NCBI GenBank assembly: GCA_027924585.1
Contig: BSBM01002060.1
Span: 124,001-188,000 of the forward strand
Length of the DNA stretch: 64,000 nucleotides
DNA from: Larix kaempferi
Taxonomy: Eukaryota > Streptophyta > Pinopsida > Pinales > Pinaceae
Direction: 5' to 3'
Both the position numbers and the translations under genes were made by a program. Positions 57,490 through 64,000 of this stretch are shown in pieces. Every line of letters begins with the position of its first letter. Position 1 is the first letter of the stretch. The notes under the pieces are model-generated. The model saw nothing but the letters and a program-made list of their open reading frames with translations, did no database searches and had not been told where the DNA came from.

Positions 57490-57724
57490 ATCTGCAAAAC
57501 AGTCAATATAAGAATGCATATAATGTCTATAATTATAAATTAGTGTTTTGATATTAGATGTATACTTGCAAATTTTCATGCTAATGATTGATGGTTAAGG
57601 AACGACCCCTCATTTTCAAAATCAATTGATTGATTAAGAACCAATCTGCTAGCACTATCCATTTGAGATCGAATGCACATTTTATAGAGTCGTTTAAGAA
57701 AAGGATCGATCATAGAATGAGCAA
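57490..57724. other. upstream region of the DGQH gene
   Basis: A probable 5'-UTR intron; no promoter box could be placed with confidence. Confidence 0.35.
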
Positions 57725-57960
57725 TCATCATAGAAGGGGTGGCCAATCCTTCTTGTTTATGTGTATGATTTTATCACATATTTTGTATTCAAGTTTATGT
57801 GAGTTTTTGTACTTAATTTATATGTATGTGAATGGTAATTGCACATTGATTAATTGGAATACAAGTGATGCCAAAGGGGCCAGTGAAAGGGGTTTTGTTG
57901 TGTATACATTTATCTCGTGAATAAAGGGTCGGCTGACCCTTATTGTGCTCAGTCTTCTTT
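57725..57960 (+). repeat. triple-palindrome repeat, diverged partial copy
   Basis: Palindromes at about 57733 and 57924, with altered sequence between them. Confidence 0.65.
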
Positions 57961-58264
57961 CAATGTTCACCATTATTCATATACATGAATTGACACCCTC
58001 TCCTTTGGAGATTGAATATTTGGACAAAACTATATGCAGGCCACCCAATAATTTGAAAAGATTTCTGGTATTAAAAATGGAATTTACATGCATTGAATAG
58101 ATGACAACCTTAATTAAGCTTGGACAATTATTGGACAACATGCTCTACAAATCATACAGAGATAACAAATAAAACTTATTAAAGAGTATTGATTAGATTG
58201 TTTCTTATCTCTTATTTTCCACTAGGCCAAAGCATTTTGATTGTAACTAAATGGATACCTTGCC

Positions 58265-58640
58265 TTTGTTAAAAATTCCCATGCAATGAAGGGGCGGCCG
58301 ACCCTTCTTCTACCAAGTATTATTTTCATAATAGTTCTAGACTATAATAAGGGTCAACCAATCTTGCTTGTGTTCAACATTTTGGATACAAGTGAACTCC
58401 TGGATATAGGTGTTCACAATTTTATACTAAACAAAGGGGAGGCCGATCCTTCTTGTCGGAGGTCGGAAGTGGGGATAAATATTGTTTATATGTTATAACT
58501 TAGCCAATCTCCATTCCCCACTATTTACTGCAGAAGTTGGGAGTCGGGAATTGTTGTCCCATCCCGCAATCTGCATTGCAGGTTGCAGGATAGCAGAATT
58601 GAAGGAACATTTTAAGAAATCTAGGTATCTGCAATCCGCA
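58265..58640 (+). repeat. triple-palindrome repeat, complete copy
   Basis: A, B and C palindromes at about 58288, 58347 and 58433. A 70-codon frame (58286-58498) runs across them. It is followed by the 'gaggtcggaagt' tail shared with 60200. Confidence 0.85.
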
Positions 58641-59714
58641 ATATATTTGTGTCTTCGGAAAATGCGATGAAATCCTCATGGGGGTGCAAGAAGGGTCAGC
58701 ACAAGGGCTTCACTCAATAAACCGCTTTTATAGCACGTTCGTTCATGGAATATGAAACAACACTCCTAATTTCACTAAATATTGGAAAATACCTTCTAAA
58801 ATCCTTTTTTTTTACCCCCTCCCAATATTCCTTCCCAATTTAAAAAAACCCCTATTTTCACTAGATATTGTATGTATCAATTTTTTCATTAACATTTTTT
58901 ATACCCCTTTATATTTCTACCTAGTATATTGATATGATACCCCTCTTATGACTCCACATGCATTCTACAATGCACCTTGCTTCTTTCGATGTATATTGTG
59001 GATGCACATTACTTCACCCACAATGTAATTACTCAACCACATATCATTATGATTTGAAACATCTAATGGTCTAATGAAGAGATATGAGATCACTTCTTGT
59101 ATGTCACTAGAGCCAATGCACATAGTACAACATTTGGATTGCATGTTGCAGTTCCTCAATCGCTGACTAAGCTTGTTGTGGGCTAGGTATCCAAGCCCCC
59201 AAGGCCTATAACAAGCTCTAAGAGGCTGACTAAACCTCCCAAGGCATGTAATAGGCACGAGTGGTTGGGTATTCAAGCTCCCAAGACCTAACGAGGGCCT
59301 ATAACAGGCCTTGAAGGCTTAGAGCCCCCCAAGGCTATTGGTAACAACTAGCTGAGTGCTATTGGTAACAATTGGCTGTCAATGACCACTATCTCTCGAC
59401 TATAATCGAATGGAAACCCACTTCACCATGAAACCCCTGGCCTCAAGCATGCCTCAAGACGTGATTTATCTACATACTGGTAATCCCAAACCTTGCCTCA
59501 ACCCAATTTCTCATCTGGCCGTGATCCCGCCATCTCCATTTGGTGGACATTTTTCATCCCTCCCATATAAAAAAGACCCCAAAGTATTTTTGTATTGTTA
59601 CATTAAATAAAAAAAACCCTTTGCCCCTTAATATATAAGCAATATAATTTTTAGGTTTTCATGAATATTTAATACTGTAATATAAATGAACGTGATATTA
59701 TATTGCCTTCTATT
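58641..59714. other. no gene recognised
   Basis: 59200-59350 contains irregular repeats of 'ccaaggcctataac' and 'aagctc(c/t)caag', possibly an eroded tandem array. No credible ORF. Confidence 0.4.
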
Positions 59715-60300
59715 GAAGCCCATGTGAGGTTCAGCCGACCTTTCTTCTGCCGAGTATGATGTTCAAAATAGTTCTAGGCTGCAAGAAGGGTCGATCGATC
59801 CTTCTTGTGTTCACCACTCTGGATACAGGTGAATTGTAACATATAGGTGTCTACAGTTGTCTACTAAACAAAGGGCGGCTGATTATTCTTGTCACAAGTT
59901 GGGATAAATATTGTTGATATGTTATAACTTAGCCAATATAACGATCCCAAATATTCATTGCAGAAGTCGGAAGTATGGAATTGTTGTCCCATCCTAGGAG
60001 GGTTGAATATTTTTACAATTCACTCATAAATGAAGGGTCGACCAACCTTGCTTCTACCCAATATTCTATTCAAAATAGTTCTAAACTGCAAGAAGGCTCG
60101 ATCGATCCTTCTTGTGTTCACCATTCTGGATACAGGTGAATTGTTGGATATAGTTGTTCACAAATTTATAATAAACGAAGGGGTGGTCGATCCTTCTTGT
60201 CGGAGGTCGGAAGTCGGGATAAATATTGTTTATATGTTATAACTTATCCAATCTCCATTCTAAGATGAATTCTACATTAATTTGGAAGAAAGAACATTGA
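59715..60300 (+). repeat. triple-palindrome repeat, two tandem copies
   Basis: Triplets at about 59729/59784/59870 and 60031/60090/60177, about 303 bp apart. The second keeps the 70-codon frame open (60030-60242). Confidence 0.85.
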
Positions 60301-60617
60301 CAATATTTAAATGTGTGGATCAGAGCATATAAAATGAGTTCTAAGTCAGATATTACAGTCAACTATGAGGCAAAGCGATAAGATGTTGTAACACAAAATA
60401 CATTCACAAAAGAGAAATTAAAAGACTAAATAAAGTAACAACATATGAATCTCTGTTTCGGATCTAACCCTTATTACTTTGTAAAATAAAAAATTATACA
60501 AAACATTCTTTGAATTCTTCGCTAAAAAAATAAATTTCAAAGAAATATGTCTGATGTAACACTCGGGCAGTTAACAAAGGAACCGCAATGTCATTTCAAA
60601 TTAAGACACCTGAATAT
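60301..60617. other. 3' flank of unknown-family copy 2
   Basis: AT-rich, probably the 3' UTR and downstream DNA of the minus-strand pseudogene. No other feature. Confidence 0.4.
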
Positions 60618-63260
60618 TTATTCCTGACATAACCTGTGTTTTGGTTTCCCAAATATTTCAACAATTTTCCATTGATCTTGAGTTGGGATTTCATAATCCA
60701 TCATTTCTTTCACCATCACCTCCAATTCTATGCATTTTGTGTAACATACATCTGGAAGACCCTTCTTAATCATTACAAATTGTTCAATTATTTCAAAATC
60801 ATCGGTCAATTTATCAATTATTGTCTTTCCAGTTAATCCTTTGACCAAACCTTCAAATTTCGAGTGGTCCATTCGAGCCTGTACTATTAAATTGTGATAA
60901 TTTTCTTAAATCATTAATTTTCCATCGGCACTCCAAAAAGAAGGTAGACCACATTCAAAAGGCCTCATAAATAATTCCTTAAAATTTTGAACTTCAAGGA
61001 CCATCTGTTGCGCCATGTCTTCTACTTCTTTAACACGATCATGCTTGCTAATAACTCTTTTTGCCGAAATGATGATTGATGGTCTGTCTTTGATTCCAAA
61101 ACTCTGCATATCTAATTGGGTTATATTTTTTAACAAACTGACTATATTTTGAGTTGTTTCTGAAGGCCTTTTGCATAATGTATCATTTTCTACTTTACAC
61201 CTCTGGAGAGCTATGTTTTCTATAGCATATTTATTTGCTATAAAATTCAAATAAGACCAGAATTTGGTGACTTTCCTTGATATCACATCCCATATAAGGT
61301 GTTTAGCTTCGTTTAATGGAAGCCGACCTGTCAATTTATCTTTTAATTCATCAACTTTCTTTTGCAGCTGATTTCTATCACTCAAAGCCTTTATCTTTGC
61401 TCCAGAATTTTGAATTACTTCCTCTTTCAACTTCTGGTTTTCTGCTTTCAACTCTTCTATCTCTACATCTTTTAGACTAACTTGTGACATAGCACTAGTC
61501 AGTTCCTTAGTGGAGAAATTTTCCTTTTGACCTTCATCTGTACATAGAGATTGATCCCCTCGCTTCTCTGGAGCTTGCATAGTTTCAATTTGATTTGTAT
61601 TCCACAATGAAATTTGTGACAACAATTCAATTCTTTGTAACTAATAAAACTACTTTTTTTTTGGAACAATTGAATCTCATTCCTCCATACTAATAATTTC
61701 CTTCTGTCGTATCACTTTTGATTTCTTCCTTGAAACTTCTTGATCGACTTCCATACTATCAAATTTTGGAATACTTCTCTTACTAGTGATATCAGATTTA
61801 GCTACTGTCTGAACTAGCATTGCCAAATTGCCTGTTTATTCCATATTCGCCTCTTTATTATCTTGTTCAAATTTGAATAAATTTTCCATTTCTTTCAATC
61901 CTTCTACTGTTTGATTATCAAAATCCTTGTTTCCATTTTGATTTCTCCTTTGCGATATAATTTGATGAGGATCATAATTAATCCTTTCAGCCTCTTGGTA
62001 ATCCACGATATTCAGTAATTTTTCTACTACAGAGAGGGATGCCTTATTCTTAATGATGAATGGACCAACTTTAAGAGGGAATTTCACATCCAATGCTTTT
62101 TTTAAAGCATAGAAATGTTCTTCTTCTGAATGCAACATTTGTCTAATAAATTCCAAGGCAAAAACACTCATTGTTAAAAAGGTTGGCAACAGATATGGTG
62201 CTCCAATAAAACCATACACCCTAATTATAGTATGTTCTCTATATAAGAACCAATCACCTGTTTGGCCTTCTGGTGTAGGATGCAAAGTTTCTTTCATTTC
62301 TTCTAACACTCGGGACATTTCAACATTAAAAATAATTCTGTAAACTTTTGCCATGATTTTATGGGTGAACTCAAAAGATGGTACCAAGAAACATGGATTC
62401 CGAAATGTTTGAACACACGAACAACTTCAGGAGATATGACTGATATCTGAAATGCTTCAACTCATTGAAATTCACCAACTGGACATGAATCGCTTCAGCT
62501 ATGAATTCATCAAAATTAAAACAACACACCGCACTCAACTGTGACTCTAGTGAAATTACTTGGAGAAGGAAACCTAACATAAATTTCGTGATTGACTTAT
62601 CACTATCTAGACCTAAAATTTGACTCAACAAGGACAAAAATAACTGGGAATCTCTCTGAAAGACATCAATACTCAAAGGGAACGATAGGTTCTCATGCAA
62701 CTGACCATCTTTCAAGACTTGTAATAAAAACTTGTATTTTTCTACAGGACTGCAGTTTCTATAAAACTTTTCCAATTTTCTTCGTTAAAAAACTCAAGGA
62801 TTTTGGGAAATGTTTCAGGTAAATGTAGAACCTCACGGACAGTTTGTGCATTTACTCAGCATAGAATTTTGGTTGTTTTTACATTAATGATTACCCTTTG
62901 GCCCTGTGAATAATTTACCGCACACCAACAAACAAATTCGGGGAAGTGCAGGGTTTGTTCGACACAAAAATAGTACAAAAAAGAACCAAACACATTAAAT
63001 ACATCCTTTCCCTGCGACTTAAACTCCATTAATTTCTCCTTAGACTGCGAAATACTACACACAAACAAAACAAGGTCGAAAATATCCCTTTCCCTATCAA
63101 ATACAAGCTTCTCATTTTCATCTGAACTTTCATTGAAGGGAAGAAGGTCTTGGGTTTTCTCCATTTGGGACACAAAATAAAAACACTGAGGGTTTCGAGC
63201 TACTTGTGAAGTGAGCTTCTTGGGTGCTATTCCAGTTAACGAAGACAATGACGTTCCCAT
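60618..63260 (-). pseudogene. unknown large plant protein family, copy 2
   Basis: The first ATG is at 63260 (MGTSLSSLTG), with a TATA box about 65 bp upstream, and the stop is at 60618. It is colinear with copy 1: WCAVNYSQ, FLSLLSQILG, AIHVQLVNF, GDWFLYREHTIIRVYGF, PYLLPTFLT, FALEFIRQ, KFPLKVGPFIIKNK, a coiled coil (about 61300-61500), LPSFWS, LTGKTIIDKL and VEIFGK. Stops lie near 62856, 61836 and 60906, among others. There are frameshifts near 62770 and near 62390. Most of 60618-62387 is in one frame. The two copies differ at many positions yet keep the same motif order and length, so the family was under selection before decay. Function is unknown. Confidence 0.7.
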
Positions 63261-63316
63261 GGGTTCTTTTCCTCCAGGCAATAAGCGACAGAAACATTTT
63301 TAAAAACTTTGAACAA

Positions 63317-63326
63317 ACTTTTTATA
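63317..63326 (-). promoter_or_regulatory. TATA box of unknown-family copy 2
   Basis: Minus-strand TATAAAAAGT, about 60 bp before the ATG at 63260. Confidence 0.55.
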
Positions 63327-63329
63327 GAA

Positions 63330-64000
63330 CATATGCTTAGGTGGTTTCAGAACTTGCAATGAGCGGTTTAAATTTAAACACTTTTCATAGCAGACTCCAC
63401 CAACACTAGCCACGTGGTTAGCGGTTTAATTTCTACTCCACCTTTTCCAAGTTTAACCAACATGCACTTTCTAGCGCAGGAACCCATTTCCACAGTCAAT
63501 TTGCTTCTGGGTGGGTCTGCATCATAATTCTGCCGCCTTGCTACACGTTTGTCTGTTTTGGTGTGAGTCGTCCAATTTTTTAGCGCCTTTTCCACCTCCA
63601 CCCTTGGAGTGAGAGACCTTAGAATAGTGACAATATTTGCATTGTTCCTCTCTATAAACATTAATAAGAAATGTTATATTAATGTTAAATAACCCAAGAA
63701 TCCATATAGAATAAATTTAAAAAACATAAAGACAAAAATGCTAACAATATGAAGAAATCACTTGTTTGATCAATTATACAAATTATAGACATTGTTTGTA
63801 GATGGGTTTGTAGAAGATCTAGTGTAACATGGGAAGAAGTTGATGAAGAAGATGGAGATATGACCATAAGAGATAAGAGAAGTCTAAACAACAAGATCAG
63901 TCTTCCAAGATGGCATTGAAATGAAACATTAAATTAGGAAAAGAAGGAGAGATCACATGTCGTAGAAATAACATCTAAGGTTGGGGTTGTTTTTTTACAC
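63330..64000. other. upstream flank, no gene recognised
   Basis: A 95-codon minus-strand frame (63661-63374) overlaps the promoter of copy 2 and lacks recognisable motifs. The rest is AT-rich. Confidence 0.35.

Noticed and set aside
40785-60300. Regular palindromic repeats as a CRISPR-like array
   Set aside because: Plant nuclear context, the spacers are themselves repeated rather than unique, spacing alternates between two values, and there are no cas genes.
63374-63661. 95-codon minus-strand ORF upstream of unknown-family copy 2
   Set aside because: Lies across the promoter region, has no recognisable domain, and no counterpart precedes copy 1.
1-64000. tRNA, rRNA or organelle-derived inserts
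   Set aside because: No cloverleaf box A/B pairs, rRNA signatures or organelle-like coding blocks were recognised by eye; a tRNAscan or organelle alignment was not possible.

Overview
This window is plant nuclear DNA from a large, repeat-laden genome. The evidence is plant-type Ty3/gypsy and Ty1/copia LTR retrotransposons, a plant-type L1 LINE with a C-terminal RNase H, AT-rich spliceosomal introns, plant TATA boxes and a RING-H2 gene of the ATL type. The scarcity of intact genes, the many old nested repeats and the slow decay by single nonsense changes suggest a gymnosperm-like genome. That is inference; nothing here fixes the species.

Layout. 1-10885: 3' part of a non-chromodomain (Tat/Athila-like) Ty3/gypsy element. 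It has gag with five zinc knuckles, a protease, a second gag-like domain, RT-RNase H-integrase, a long extra coiled-coil ORF and a probable 3' LTR; three in-frame stops interrupt it. 10886-13314: AT-rich, with a possible older LTR remnant. 13315-21347: a complete Ty1/copia element with 502-bp LTRs, a TTTCA target-site duplication, an initiator-tRNA-Met-type primer site and a polypurine tract. Its coding region is broken four ways, and 2.5 kb between the last ORF and the 3' LTR holds three unrelated tandem arrays (34, 84-86 and 23 bp). 21353-30250: AT-rich DNA full of small tandem duplications, one orphan exon and LTR scraps. 30260-36630: a decayed L1-like LINE. 36362-36534: a long imperfect hairpin. 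38260-38808 (-): an intact RING-H2 gene, the best candidate for a working gene. 39258-39580: a second LINE scrap. 40200-40618: a 21-bp minisatellite.

40.8-63.3 kb is the most unusual part. Two diverged copies of a roughly 1000-residue protein family that I do not recognise lie on opposite strands (42146-45406 + and 63260-60618 -). Both have TATA boxes, a central coiled coil and many in-frame stops. Between them lie a small intact ORF with its own TATA box (49501-49776), a fragment of a second gypsy element, and a minus-strand, intron-containing pseudogene region (57484-53583). That region encodes a DGQH-motif, ParB-like domain followed by an FCP1/NIF-like HAD phosphatase domain. The same region is seeded with a dispersed repeat built from three near-palindromes spaced about 58 and 87 bp apart.

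Most of the window is mobile-element sequence and its decay products. Across unrelated loci the reading frames are broken mainly by CAA, CAG, CGA or TGG-type nonsense changes rather than frameshifts, which points to slow deamination-driven decay.
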